From: Nocardioides jejuensis
Lineage (GTDB): Bacteria > Actinomycetota > Actinomycetes > Propionibacteriales > Nocardioidaceae
Assembly (NCBI RefSeq): GCF_004337475.1
Contig: NZ_SJZJ01000022.1
Location: 1-51,122, forward strand
DNA length: 51,122 nt
Direction of reading: 5' to 3'
The first letter of the stretch is position 1; each line of letters begins with the position of its first letter. The position numbers and the translations under genes are program-made. Shown piece by piece: positions 27,351 through 36,036 of the stretch. The notes beneath the pieces are model-generated. The model searched no databases. It was not told the DNA's origin and saw only the letters and a program-made list of their open reading frames with translations.

Positions 27351-27356
27351 AACCTA
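27351..27356 (-). promoter_or_regulatory. Candidate -10 box (TAGGTT) for pyrH-frr-cdsA
   Basis: TAGGTT lies between the tsf terminator and pyrH, and predicts a leader of about 38 nt carrying the Shine-Dalgarno. Confidence 0.45.
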
Positions 27357-27375
27357 TCGCACGGCCCGGACAGAC

Positions 27376-27413
27376 AACGGGGCCGGTACGACGATCGTCG
27401 TACCGGCCCCGTT
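27376..27413 (-). terminator. 38-bp perfect palindrome, terminator of tsf
   Basis: The two 19-nt halves (27376-27394 and 27395-27413) are exact reverse complements, giving a 17-bp GC-rich stem with a 4-nt loop. It begins 20 nt past the tsf stop and precedes the pyrH promoter. No U-tract. Confidence 0.8.
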
Positions 27414-27433
27414 GGTGCGTGTCAGGCGATGCC

Positions 27434-28243
27434 TCAGGCACCGACCTCGAAGCGCGCGAACTGGGTGACGGTCGTGCCGGCCGCGTCGAGGACCTGCTTG
27501 ACCGACTTCTTCGCCTCGAAGACCGACTCCTGGTCGAGCAGGACGATCTCCTTGAAGAAGGCGCCGATGCGACCCTCGACGATCTTGGCGACGGCAGCCT
27601 CCGGCTTGCCCTCCTCGAGCGTCTTCTTGGTCAGGACGTCCTTCTCCGCCTCGACGACGTCGGCCGGAACCTGGTCGGCGGTGAGGAACTGGGCCTTGAG
27701 CGCAGCGGCCTGCTGAGCAGCCTGCTTGGCGGCAGCCTCGTCACCCGTGTACGCCACGAGGACGCCGAGGGTCGGGGGCAGGTCGGAGGCCTTCTTGTGG
27801 AGGTACACCGTGGTGGTGCCCTCGAAGTAGGCGACCTCGCCGAGCTCGATCTTCTCGCCGATGGTGCGGGCGAGCTCGTCGACGGTCTCGCCGACGGTGG
27901 TGTCGCCGAGGGCGACCGCGCGCAGCGCCTCGACCGAGGTGGCCTTGGCCTGGTCGGCGGCCTCCGCGATCGCGTTGGCGGCGTTGACGAAGGCCTCGTT
28001 CTTGGCGACGAAGTCGGTCTCGGCCTTGAGGCTGATCAGGGCGTTGCCAGCGGCGGCGACGAGGCCGGCGGAGGCCTCACGCTCGGCGGCGCGGGCAGCG
28101 GCCTTGGCGGCACCCTTGACGCGGAGCAGCTCGACGGCCTTGTCCAGGTCGCCGTCCGTCTCGTCGAGCGCCTTCTTGCACTCCATCATGCCGGCCTGCG
28201 TGATCTCGCGAAGCTTCTTGACGTCGGCAGCGGTGAAAGCCAT
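27434..28243 (-). CDS. tsf: Translation elongation factor Ts
   Basis: EF-Ts (269 aa) is the nucleotide exchange factor for EF-Tu. The N-terminal UBA-like domain is [19 protein letters not shown] followed by [17 protein letters not shown]. The core has the diagnostic [14 protein letters not shown] near residue 78. The start is the ATG at 28243 with GGGAAG upstream. It is downstream of rpsB, separated by a hairpin that may attenuate read-through. Confidence 0.97.
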   Translation of the reverse strand: MAFTAADVKKLREITQAGMMECKKALDETDGDLDKAVELLRVKGAAKAAARAAEREASAGLVAAAGNALISLKAETDFVAKNEAFVNAANAIAEAADQAKATSVEALRAVALGDTTVGETVDELARTIGEKIELGEVAYFEGTTTVYLHKKASDLPPTLGVLVAYTGDEAAAKQAAQQAAALKAQFLTADQVPADVVEAEKDVLTKKTLEEGKPEAAVAKIVEGRIGAFFKEIVLLDQESVFEAKKSVKQVLDAAGTTVTQFARFEVGA

Positions 28244-28289
28244 GTTCTTCTTCCCTCTTGGTTCGTAGAAAAGTCTCGGTTACGCGCGG

Positions 28290-28323
28290 AACGCGGGCTG
28301 TCGTCGAGACGACAGCCCGCGTT
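28290..28323 (-). terminator. Hairpin between rpsB and tsf
   Basis: Arms 28290-28305 and 28308-28323 are exact complements of 16 bp. It lies 14 nt past the rpsB stop and 46 nt before tsf. Because tsf follows on the same strand, it is either a partial terminator setting the S2:EF-Ts ratio or a full terminator with a separate tsf promoter. Confidence 0.65.
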
Positions 28324-28337
28324 TCACATCAGCTTGA

Positions 28338-29198
28338 TCAGGCCTCGGCCGGAGCCTCGGTCGCCTCGGCCGGAGCCTCGGTGGCCTCGGCGGCGGGCGC
28401 CTCGGCAACAGCCTCGGTCGTCTCGGCCGGGGCGAGGAGCTCCTGCTCCCACTCGGCCAGCGGCTCCTCGGAGCCGACGGTCTCGGCACCCTCGGCGGCC
28501 TTGACGCCGGAGCGGGCGATGAGGCCCTCAGCGGCGGCGTCGGCGATCACGCGGGTCAGCAGGCCCACGGCGCGGATGGCGTCGTCGTTGCCCGGGATCG
28601 GGAAGTCGACCTCGTCCGGGTCGCAGTTGGTGTCGAGGATGCCGACGATCGGGATGCGCAGCTTGCGCGCCTCCTCGATGGCCAGGTGCTCCTTCTTGGT
28701 GTCGACGACCCAGATGGCCGACGGCACGCGAGTCATCTCGCGGATACCACCGAGGGTCTTCTCGAGCTTGGCGTGCTCCCGCTTCATCTGCAGGAGCTCC
28801 TTCTTCGTGCGGCCCGAACCGGCGACCGTCTCGAAGTCGACCAGGTCGAGCTCCTTGAGGCGGTTGATCCGCTGGTGCACCGTCTGGAAGTTGGTGAGCA
28901 TGCCGCCGAGCCAACGCTGGTTGACGTAGGGCATGCCGACGCGCGTCGCCTGCTCGGCGATGGCCTCCTGGGCCTGCTTCTTCGTGCCGACGAACATGAT
29001 CGTGCCGCCCTTGGCCACGGTCTCCTTGACGAAGGCGTAGCTGCGGTCGATGTAGGCCAGCGACTGCTGCAGGTCGATGATGTAGATGCCGTTGCGCTCG
29101 GTCATGATGAAGCGCTTCATCTTCGGGTTCCAGCGACGGGTCTGGTGTCCGAAGTGGACGCCGCTCTCGAGGAGCTGGCGCATGGTCACGACTGCCAT
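28338..29198 (-). CDS. rpsB: 30S ribosomal protein S2
   Basis: S2 (286 aa). The N-terminus [33 protein letters not shown] near residue 94 and the [13 protein letters not shown] stretch identify it. The start is the ATG at 29198; the longer frame upstream is in the leader. The last 60 or so residues are an Ala/Glu/Pro/Thr-rich tail with repeats of TEAPAEA, encoded by a slippery GCCTCGGCCGGAGCC repeat. A promoter about 260 nt upstream predicts a long leader, as is common for S2 autoregulation. Confidence 0.97.
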   Translation of the reverse strand: MAVVTMRQLLESGVHFGHQTRRWNPKMKRFIMTERNGIYIIDLQQSLAYIDRSYAFVKETVAKGGTIMFVGTKKQAQEAIAEQATRVGMPYVNQRWLGGMLTNFQTVHQRINRLKELDLVDFETVAGSGRTKKELLQMKREHAKLEKTLGGIREMTRVPSAIWVVDTKKEHLAIEEARKLRIPIVGILDTNCDPDEVDFPIPGNDDAIRAVGLLTRVIADAAAEGLIARSGVKAAEGAETVGSEEPLAEWEQELLAPAETTEAVAEAPAAEATEAPAEATEAPAEA

Positions 29199-29607
29199 GG
29201 TGGTTCTTCTTCCTGGTGTGTCGCCCCGGCCCGTGTACGAGTCGCCTTGGCCCGTGAGGGAGGCGCTCCGGGATCCCGGTGCGGATGTGTTTTCAGTTGC
29301 TGCCTCCGACGGGTGCCGGTGGCCCTGGCGCCTGCACACCGCTCCGACCCGTCGTGCGACGGAACCGAGGAGCGGAGCCCGCGTGCGACCGGCCCCCAGG
29401 GAGGAGCCGTCGCGGTCATCAGGCGCGCGAAGTCAACCCACGGATGGGTTGCCCTCTCAGACTAGTCGTTCACCGGGTCGTGAGCGAATCCGGCGGACTC
29501 CGTCTCGCCATCCCGGTTTCCGTGCACAACGGCGGGTCTGGCAGTGCTCCTCCACCGAAGCGGTGCCGCAGACCACCGGGCCTCGAAGCGCGGCGGAGGC
29601 TCAGGGC
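29199..29607. other. 409-nt intergenic region: rpsB leader and divergent M23 upstream region
   Basis: About 250 nt belong to the predicted rpsB leader. It contains a hairpin at 29434-29451 (CAACCCA/TGGGTTG around CGGA) at its extreme 5' end and a 12-bp palindrome at 29268-29279. The rest (29465-29607) should hold the M23 promoter, but I see no clear box on the plus strand. No tRNA or small gene was found. Confidence 0.6.
29459..29464 (-). promoter_or_regulatory. Candidate -10 box (TAGTCT) for rpsB
   Basis: TAGTCT on the minus strand would start transcription near 29452, giving a leader of about 254 nt that opens with a hairpin. The -35 is weak. Confidence 0.4.
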
Positions 29608-30156
29608 ATGTACCTGATCATTCCTGCGCTGCTCAGCACCTTCTCGGTCTTCCCTGCCATCGCGCCGGCGCCGGCGTCCGCGCCTGCCAGCACGCGCGCT
29701 CCCACTGGCGTCAACCACGTGGATCCACGCGGCCACGGCGTGTGGCCGGTCGGCGACTCCCCCGCTGTGGTGCACGGGTTCGCCCCTCCCCCGACGCCGT
29801 ATGCCGCCGGCCACCGCGGCGTGGACCTCGAGGCATCCGTCGGCGCACCGGTGCGTGCCGCACTTGCGGGCCAGGTCGTCTTCGCCGGCCGCATCGCGGG
29901 ACGCGGCGTGGTGGTCGTCAGCCACGGCGACACACGCACGACCTACGAGCCGGTGACGGCGCTGGCACACGTGGGCGACCGCGTCGCCGCTGGTGCGCCG
30001 ATCGGCGTGCTGCAGCCGGGTGGTCACTGCCTGCCCGCCAGCTGCCTGCACTGGGGATGGTTGCGCGGCGAGACCTATCTCGACCCGCTCGAGCTCATCG
30101 GCGCCACCGGGCCGGTGCGACTCAAGCCCTGGGTGGGACTGCCGGGCGCCGCGTGA
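29608..30156 (+). CDS. Secreted M23-family (LytM-type) peptidase
   Basis: A 182-residue exported protein with a signal peptide (about 1-26, ending in Ala-rich APAPASAPAS). The LytM fold has GHRGVDLEA (HxxxD zinc ligands, near residue 71) and LASxGxP-type barrel strands. The second zinc motif reads SCLHWGW, where Cys replaces the first His of HxH; this form occurs in the actinobacterial family beside rpsB (Rv2891-like). It may be a peptidoglycan endopeptidase or a regulator of one. The start is the ATG at 29608, with GGAGG 9 nt upstream. Convergent with the recombinase gene. Confidence 0.85.
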   Translation: MYLIIPALLSTFSVFPAIAPAPASAPASTRAPTGVNHVDPRGHGVWPVGDSPAVVHGFAPPPTPYAAGHRGVDLEASVGAPVRAALAGQVVFAGRIAGRGVVVVSHGDTRTTYEPVTALAHVGDRVAAGAPIGVLQPGGHCLPASCLHWGWLRGETYLDPLELIGATGPVRLKPWVGLPGAA

Positions 30157-30162
30157 GGTGAC

Positions 30163-31089
30163 TCAGGCCCGCGGGTGCGCCTGCTGGTAGGCGGTGCGCA
30201 ACCGGTCGTTGCTGATGTGCGTGTAGACCTGCGTGGTCGCCATCGAGGCATGACCCAGCAGCTCCTGCACCGTGCGGAGGTCGGCGCCGCCCTCGAGCAG
30301 GTGGGTGGCCGCAGTGTGGCGCAGGCCGTGGGGAGCGATGTCCGGGGCACCCGGCACGCTGCTCACCCGGTCATGGACGACCTGCCGCACCACGCGCTGG
30401 TCGACCCGGCCGCCGCGGGCACCGAGGAAGAGGGCCGCACCGGATCCGGCGCGTGCGATGCTCGAGCGCTCGGCGATCCATCGGCGCAGCGCGGCCGACG
30501 CCGGCTGCCCGAAGGGGACGGTGCGCTCCTTGCGCCCCTTGCCGAAGACGCGCACCACGTTGCGGTCGAAATCGAGGTCGTCGATGTCGAGACCACAGAG
30601 CTCCCCGACCCGGATGCCCGTGGCGTAGAGGAGCTCGAGGATCGCCGCGTCGCGGACGCCCATCGGGCCCTCCTCCGCCGCGGTGGCGGTCGCCGTCTCG
30701 ACGAGCGCGATCGCCTCGTCCTGGCGCAGCACCTCAGGGAGCACCCGATGAGCCTTCGGAGAGGCGAGTCGGGCGCCCGGGTCGGCGGTGATGCGGCCGG
30801 TGCGGAGCAGCCACGCGGTGAAGACACGTGCCGAGGTGGCGCGGCGGGCGATCGTGGTGCGTGCCTTGCCGAGTGTCTGTTGTTTGGCGAGCCAGCTGCG
30901 CAGCGCCCGCAGATCGAGGTCATCGAGGCTGTCGCCACCGAGGCGGGCGACGTGACCGAGCAACGAGTCCAGGTCGCCGAGGTAGGCACGGACGGTGTGC
31001 GGTGTCAGGTCGCGCTCGACCGCCAGGTGCCGCTCGAAGTCGGCGAGCACCGCGGCGTACGCCTCGGGCAACAGCTCGCTCTCCGTCAT
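30163..31089 (-). CDS. xerC: Tyrosine recombinase XerC
   Basis: A 308-residue site-specific recombinase. The N-terminal SAM-like domain covers about 10-105. The catalytic domain has all residues: Arg160 (ATGIRVGEL), Lys184 (VFGKGRKERT), His254 and Arg257 (HGLRH), His280 (LGHASM) and Tyr289 (TQVYTH). Its length and place beside dprA and rpsB point to the housekeeping chromosome-dimer resolvase (Rv2894c position) rather than a phage integrase. The ATG at 31089 lies 6 nt after a TACGAT box (leaderless). Confidence 0.92.
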   Translation of the reverse strand: MTESELLPEAYAAVLADFERHLAVERDLTPHTVRAYLGDLDSLLGHVARLGGDSLDDLDLRALRSWLAKQQTLGKARTTIARRATSARVFTAWLLRTGRITADPGARLASPKAHRVLPEVLRQDEAIALVETATATAAEEGPMGVRDAAILELLYATGIRVGELCGLDIDDLDFDRNVVRVFGKGRKERTVPFGQPASAALRRWIAERSSIARAGSGAALFLGARGGRVDQRVVRQVVHDRVSSVPGAPDIAPHGLRHTAATHLLEGGADLRTVQELLGHASMATTQVYTHISNDRLRTAYQQAHPRA

Positions 31090-31095
31090 GCCTCG

Positions 31096-31101
31096 ATCGT
31101 A
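31096..31101 (-). promoter_or_regulatory. -10 box (TACGAT), leaderless promoter of xerC
   Basis: TACGAT is followed by 6 nt and the ATG at 31089. It sits in the 35-nt gap after dprA. Confidence 0.5.
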
Positions 31102-31124
31102 GGGACCGGGGGTCGAGGCACGGG

Positions 31125-32261
31125 TCAGGCGCGCCCCTGCGGCCCGAGGCGCCAGCCCTCCTCCAGCCGCTCGACGAACTGGTCGCGCGCGAGGAACCCG
31201 AGCGCGGTCTGGACGGCAACCAGGCCGAGCCCCGCCGTGCGCGCGATCGACTCGGTCGTGGCCGGACGGCTCACCGGGACGGCGTCGAGCACGCGCGCCT
31301 CCCGCGGGCGCAGGACATCTCGCGCACGGGTCTGCCGACATGGCTCGACGATCAGGTGGCTCCCGGAGGCGCCGAGCAGCTCGAGGACCTCGGCACCGGA
31401 CGTGACCAGCTGGGCAGCCGCTGACCGCACGAGGTCATGCGGACCGGCGGACTGGATGCTGGTCACCGGGCCGGGCACGGCCATCACGGTGCGGTTGAGC
31501 CGCTCTGCCCACCGAGCAGTGCTCAATGCCCCGCTGCGGCTGGCCGCCTCGACGACGAGCGTGCCCCGCGAGAGCGCAGCAATGAGCCGGTTGCGGATCA
31601 GGAAGCGCACACGCGTCGGCGCGCTGCCAGGCGGCACTTCCGATACCACGGCTCCGTGATCGGCGAGATGCTGGATCAGGCGCGTGTGCGCCACGGGGTA
31701 GGGCCGGTCGACGCCACTCGCCAGCACCGCGACCGTCGCCCCGCCCGCAGCCACAGCACCCCGGTGCGCAGCCTGGTCGATGCCGAAGGCCGCACCGGAG
31801 ATGACGGTCATCCCGCGGGTGACGACATCCCCCGCGACGGCTCGTGCCACCCCCTCGCCGTAGGCGGTCGACGACCGCGAGCCGACGATGGCCACGCTGT
31901 CCTGCAGCTGGTCGAGCCTGACGGGGCCGCGGACCCAGAGGCCCAGTGGTGCGCCACCGCGGTCGTGCACCGTGCCCGCCCCAGCCAGGTCGCCCACCTG
32001 GGGCGGCCACTCGTCGTCCCCCGGGACGACGAACCGGATGCCGCGTGACTCAGCGCGCTCGAGGTCCCGCCCGGGATCGGCGCCGGCGAGACGTGCGGCC
32101 ACATCGGTGTGGACTCCCTCGAGGTCACATTCCTCGGTCAGCGCGGCAAACAGGCGCACGGCTCCCATCTCCTCGAGCAGCGCACTGATCCGCGGGTCGC
32201 CGGGCTCACCGAGGCGGCTCAGCCCCACACGGGCCACGCGGTCGGCGTCGGACGCGGTCAC
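31125..32261 (-). CDS. dprA: DNA-processing protein DprA
   Basis: A 378-residue protein that loads RecA on incoming single strands in transformable bacteria. The Rossmann core has VAIVGSRSSTAYGEG, ISGAAFGIDQAAHRGA and RFLIRNRLIAALS. An N-terminal SAM-like region covers about 1-75 and a C-terminal winged helix 310-375 (ARTAGLGLVAVQTALGFLARD). The GTG start overlaps the comM stop (GTGA). It is the last gene of yraN-comM-dprA. No DNA-uptake genes are in the window. Confidence 0.93.
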   Translation of the reverse strand: MTASDADRVARVGLSRLGEPGDPRISALLEEMGAVRLFAALTEECDLEGVHTDVAARLAGADPGRDLERAESRGIRFVVPGDDEWPPQVGDLAGAGTVHDRGGAPLGLWVRGPVRLDQLQDSVAIVGSRSSTAYGEGVARAVAGDVVTRGMTVISGAAFGIDQAAHRGAVAAGGATVAVLASGVDRPYPVAHTRLIQHLADHGAVVSEVPPGSAPTRVRFLIRNRLIAALSRGTLVVEAASRSGALSTARWAERLNRTVMAVPGPVTSIQSAGPHDLVRSAAAQLVTSGAEVLELLGASGSHLIVEPCRQTRARDVLRPREARVLDAVPVSRPATTESIARTAGLGLVAVQTALGFLARDQFVERLEEGWRLGPQGRA

Positions 32262-33844
32262 GATGCCGTCCGGATCATCCAGGAGTCGAGCCGCTCCCCC
32301 GTCCGCAACCGGAGGGCAACCTGCACGTCGGCGTCGATCGGAACCGGGCGAGCCGCGAGGTCGGCAAGCGTCCACGCGAGCCGATGGACCCGGATCATGC
32401 CGCGCCGCGTCAGCGATGCGTTGTGCACGGCCGCCTCGATCAATGCCCTGCCGGAGTCCGGCAGCGGCCAGGTGTCGCGGAGGCGGGCAGCCGGCACGTG
32501 TGCGTTGAGCCGCCAGGGCATCCCGTCGAAGCGGACCGCCTGACGGGCCCGCGCAGCCGCCACCCGGGCACGGACCGTCGCCGAATCCTCGGGCAGCGGG
32601 TCGATCGGACCCCGCGGGGTCGGTGCCTCGGGCCGGACCTCCCGGCTGATGTCGATGCGGTCGATCGCAGGCCCTGCGAGACGACGGTGATACTCCCGAC
32701 GGGTCCGCGCGTCGCAGACGCACCGGTCGACCGCGACGGACGCAGCGAAATTGCCGCAGGCGCACGGGTTGCAGGCCAGGACGAACAGGGCCTGAGCCGG
32801 AAAGGTGGCGACCTCCTCGCCGCGCGCAATGGTCACCTCACCCGACTCCAGCGGCTGCCGCAACGCGTCGAGCACGTCGCGGGCGAAGAGAGGGAACTCA
32901 TCGAGCATCACCACCCCGCAGTGCGCCTTGCTGATCTCGCCCGGCCGGGCGACGCCGGAGCCGCCCCCGATCACGCTGGCCAGCGATGCGCGGTGGTGCG
33001 GTGCGGAGTACGGCGGGCGGGTCACCAGGCCAGCGTCGGGCCCGAGCGTCCGCTCCAGCGCGCGGATGGCGGTCACCTCCAGCGACTCGTCCACCGTGAG
33101 ATCCGGCAGGATCCCCGGGAGGCGCTCGGCCAGCGACGTCTTGCCCGCGCCCTTCGGACCGGTCAGCAGCAGGTGGTGCCCACCGGCCGCGGCGACCTCC
33201 AGCGCCAGCCGCTCCTCCGCCATGCCGTCGAGATCCGCCAGGTCGAGGTGCGCGAGTCGGTCGTCGCCCCGCCAGCGCAGCAGCCGCGCTCCTGCCTGCG
33301 TCGCCACGGGCGCAGCATCGGGGACCACCTGGTCCCGGAGCCACGCGACCACCTGATCGAGCGAGCGCAGGCCGAAGACCTCGACACCGGGCACGAGGGA
33401 CGCCTCAGCCATTTGCGGCTGCGGCACCACCACGCGTCGTACGCCGGATCGCGCGGCTGCCATCACCATGGGAAGTGCTGCCGGCAGCGGCCGCAGCTGC
33501 CCGGTCAGCCCCAGCTCGCCGAGGAAGACGGTCTCCTCGAGCAGTCGTGTGGGCACCTGACCCGTCGCGGCGAGGATCCCCACCGCGATCGCCAGGTCGA
33601 ACTGGGACCCGCGCTTGGGCAGGTCGGCCGGCGAGAGCAGGATGGTCACGCGCCGCGTGGCCGGCCAGGTCAGCTTGATGTTGTGGATCGCGGTGCGGCA
33701 GCGCTCGCGGGCGTCGTTGATCGCCGCGTCCGGCCGGCCGACCAGGTTGGTGCCCACGAGCCCCTGCGAGACATCGACCTCGACGTCCACCAGATGCCCG
33801 AGGGCACCGGCCAGCGTGATCGTGCGGGCGGTCGCGCAGCTCAT
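32258..33844 (-). CDS. comM: ComM/YifB-family AAA+ ATPase (Mg chelatase-like)
   Basis: A 528-residue protein. The N-terminal ChlI-like domain contains VGRPDAAINDARERCRTAI and RVTILLSPADLPKRGSQFD. The AAA+ core has Walker A LLTGPKGAGKTSLAE and Walker B GVVMLDEFPLFA. A Cys cluster (ACNPCACGNF, then DRCVCD) may bind metal. The C-terminal lid ends the protein. In Vibrio, ComM is a branch-migration helicase for integrating transformed DNA. The ATG at 33844 overlaps the yraN stop. Confidence 0.93.
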   Translation of the reverse strand: MSCATARTITLAGALGHLVDVEVDVSQGLVGTNLVGRPDAAINDARERCRTAIHNIKLTWPATRRVTILLSPADLPKRGSQFDLAIAVGILAATGQVPTRLLEETVFLGELGLTGQLRPLPAALPMVMAAARSGVRRVVVPQPQMAEASLVPGVEVFGLRSLDQVVAWLRDQVVPDAAPVATQAGARLLRWRGDDRLAHLDLADLDGMAEERLALEVAAAGGHHLLLTGPKGAGKTSLAERLPGILPDLTVDESLEVTAIRALERTLGPDAGLVTRPPYSAPHHRASLASVIGGGSGVARPGEISKAHCGVVMLDEFPLFARDVLDALRQPLESGEVTIARGEEVATFPAQALFVLACNPCACGNFAASVAVDRCVCDARTRREYHRRLAGPAIDRIDISREVRPEAPTPRGPIDPLPEDSATVRARVAAARARQAVRFDGMPWRLNAHVPAARLRDTWPLPDSGRALIEAAVHNASLTRRGMIRVHRLAWTLADLAARPVPIDADVQVALRLRTGERLDSWMIRTAS

Positions 33845-34236
33845 GCACCGACCGCCCGGACGTGCTCCACGACCGGACCATCGGCCGTGCGCAGGACACC
33901 CACCAGGTCGATGCGCACGTCCGGCACCCGCACTCCGTGTGCGGACATCCACTGCGCGCCCAGCCGTCGCAAGCGGTCCGCCTTGCGACGCCCCACCGCC
34001 TCGAGCGGCGCACCCCACGACGTCGAGCTGCGCGTCTTGACCTCGCAGACGACGAGCGTGTCCCCGTCGCGCAGGACGAGGTCGAGCTCACCACCCACCC
34101 CGCGCCAGTTGCGGTCGAGGACCACCATGCCCTCGCCCACCAGGTGGCGGGCGGCGAGCTGCTCGCCGTACGCACCCAGCTTCTGTGCCCGTGTGCGCGC
34201 GTCGGGTGACACGCGCTGGATCTGACCGTTCGTCAT
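33841..34236 (-). CDS. UPF0102 (YraN-like) endonuclease-fold protein
   Basis: A 131-residue protein with the Holliday-junction-resolvase-like fold: GAYGEQLAARHLVGEGM, then GGELDLVLRDGDTLVVCEVK (a D-E-x-K catalytic pattern near residues 53-70) and KTRSSTSWGAPLEAV. The biochemical role is unproven. The start is the ATG at 34236, with AGGAGGT 7 nt upstream; the upstream GTG has no such support. First in yraN-comM-dprA, the order seen in actinobacteria. Confidence 0.92.
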   Translation of the reverse strand: MTNGQIQRVSPDARTRAQKLGAYGEQLAARHLVGEGMVVLDRNWRGVGGELDLVLRDGDTLVVCEVKTRSSTSWGAPLEAVGRRKADRLRRLGAQWMSAHGVRVPDVRIDLVGVLRTADGPVVEHVRAVGA

Positions 34237-34310
34237 CGTCGACACCTCCTGCGACACACGGTGTCCGAACCGCGCACGCGGACGAGGTCCCGAGCAGAGG
34301 GATGTGGAAC

Positions 34311-34351
34311 TCCGACCCGGCTTCCGGCATGGGGACGGAAACCGGGTCGGA
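34311..34351 (-). terminator. Hairpin terminator after tadG
   Basis: Arms 34311-34326 and 34336-34351 form a 16-bp stem with one wobble or mismatch. It begins 9 nt past the tadG stop and separates it from yraN. Confidence 0.7.
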
Positions 34352-34359
34352 AGCGTGGG

Positions 34360-36036
34360 TCAGCCGACGAGCCGCGGCGACGAACAGTTCGGCGCCGGCG
34401 GTGAGATGTACACATCGGCTCCCGAGAGGTTCACACCGATGGCCTCCGTGATGGGCGCGAGGACTTGCGTGTCGAGCGCCGAGACGACCGGCCCGAGGAC
34501 CGTGTTGAGGACGTAGTTGACGACCGCGGAGCCGGTCTGTCCGAGAAGGGGCACGTCGCTGGTGATCGTGCTCGTCGAGCCCTTCCCCGCCAGGCCGATG
34601 GAGCCGGAACCCGTCTCCACAGGCGTGTTGAAGTCCTTGGGCGGCACCCGGACCTGGGCCGTCTGGCTTCCGCCCGAGGCAACCACGGACACTCCCACCG
34701 ACGCGTTCACGTCCGGCAACAGCCCGAGCAGGGTGATGGTCTTGGCAGCGAGTCCCAGGTCGAGGGTGGCGAGTCCACTGGTCGTCAGCACGTCGATGCC
34801 ATAAGGCGACGCACTGGTGCCGGCTCCGCACACCGCGTCGGTCAGCAGGCCCTCGGCCCATGCCACCTTCAGGCTCATCGTGACGTCCACCGTCGTCGTC
34901 ACCAGCGCGAGCAGCGACGTGGTGTGCTTGCCGGTCACGTCGATCTGGATCTGGGCCGTACGTGCCTTCGCCTTCCCGACGGCACCACAGGCCATCTTCG
35001 GCGGCTCGATGACCTTGACGTTGGCGGTCACGTTCGTCATGCCCGGAAGACTGATCGTGAGCGGGATCGCGAGCGCGTTGGACCCGTTCGCGATGAACGC
35101 CGCGCCGGAGATCAGGTCCAGGACATTGACGGTGGCCTGCTTCGCCGCAGCGCTCGAGTCGGTGAGCGAGAAGAGCTTGCCGAGGTTGACCGTCGTGCTG
35201 AGCCCCGCGGCAGCATTCAATTGCTGGAGCACGGTGAGCGAAGCTGCTGCGTCCGGGTCCCCGGCCTTCTGCGTGAGGATCGCGGCAGTCGCGTTGATCA
35301 ACGACCCGAAGGTCACGTTGGTCGTTGCCAGGGCGTCGACACTGCCCACTCCCAGCTGGGTGGCCAGGTCGAGGAGGCTGACGTTGCCGCGGGCCAGACC
35401 CTGGTAGGAGAGGACCGAGAGGTTCACTCCGAGCGCCTTGTTCAGCAGCGGCCCGAGGACCGACGAATAGGTGTTGATGCGGGCCGCGAAGGAACCCAGG
35501 CGGAAGCAGGCGGTCTTCTGCGACGTAGCGACTGCGGAGCGCGCCACCGACCCCGAGTCCGAGAAGACGGGCAGGAAGTACTCAACGCTGGTGCGGGTGA
35601 GCACCTTGACGTGGGTCGCGGCAGCGGAGCCGCTGTCGGAGAACGTCCCGTTCGCGTTGAGGATGCCCGGGTAGGCGCAGATGCCCGTCGTCGAAAGACT
35701 CGCGCTCGCCGACGCCACGTCGGCCGCGTTGCAGGTCTTCACCGACAGTGCAGAGCCCACGGTCTGACCTTGCCGGGCCAGCGACGCAGAGAGGGCCGAC
35801 TGCCACGCGGAGTTGGCCTTGAGCACCGATGACGTCGAACCGTCGAGCTTGCGGGCCATGTCCATCGCCACCACGTCCGCCACTGCCTGCATGTCGCGAC
35901 GGGCCATCCGCTGGTAGCCGAGGTCCAGCGTGAAGGAGGTCGCCCCGACGAGCACGGTCGAGATGAGCAGTGCCGTGAACACGGCCACCGCTCCACGCTC
36001 GTCACGCTCGCGCGGACGCATCCGGATCCACCTCAT
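34360..36036 (-). CDS. TadG-like Flp-pilus-assembly protein
   Basis: A 558-residue exported protein. The N-terminus matches the TadE/G-like (PF13400-type) segment: RDERGAVAVFTALLISTVLV (residues 11-30), then LDLGYQRMARRDMQAVADVVAMDMARK. The remaining 500 residues are Ala/Ser/Thr/Val rich, extracytoplasmic, without a recognised domain, and carry a few Cys (KTCNAAD, STTGICAYPG, KMACGAVG, DAVCGAGTS). The ATG shares one base with the tadE stop. No TadA, TadB, TadC, RcpA or flp pilin gene lies nearby, so the pair may have a surface role outside a complete Tad pilus. Confidence 0.78.
   Translation of the reverse strand: MRWIRMRPRERDERGAVAVFTALLISTVLVGATSFTLDLGYQRMARRDMQAVADVVAMDMARKLDGSTSSVLKANSAWQSALSASLARQGQTVGSALSVKTCNAADVASASASLSTTGICAYPGILNANGTFSDSGSAAATHVKVLTRTSVEYFLPVFSDSGSVARSAVATSQKTACFRLGSFAARINTYSSVLGPLLNKALGVNLSVLSYQGLARGNVSLLDLATQLGVGSVDALATTNVTFGSLINATAAILTQKAGDPDAAASLTVLQQLNAAAGLSTTVNLGKLFSLTDSSAAAKQATVNVLDLISGAAFIANGSNALAIPLTISLPGMTNVTANVKVIEPPKMACGAVGKAKARTAQIQIDVTGKHTTSLLALVTTTVDVTMSLKVAWAEGLLTDAVCGAGTSASPYGIDVLTTSGLATLDLGLAAKTITLLGLLPDVNASVGVSVVASGGSQTAQVRVPPKDFNTPVETGSGSIGLAGKGSTSTITSDVPLLGQTGSAVVNYVLNTVLGPVVSALDTQVLAPITEAIGVNLSGADVYISPPAPNCSSPRLVG

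Noticed and set aside
25102..27468. 788-codon plus-strand frame across cdsA, frr and pyrH
   Set aside because: It is antisense to three firmly identified genes and has low-complexity Asp/Arg/Glu/Val composition without domain motifs.
29199..29607. tRNA or small RNA gene in the rpsB/M23 gap
   Set aside because: No cloverleaf arms or T-loop consensus were seen. The structure visible is limited to short hairpins in the rpsB leader.
30163..31089. Phage or integron integrase and associated attachment site
   Set aside because: All XerC residues and the conserved neighbourhood fit the housekeeping recombinase; no direct repeats or phage genes flank it.
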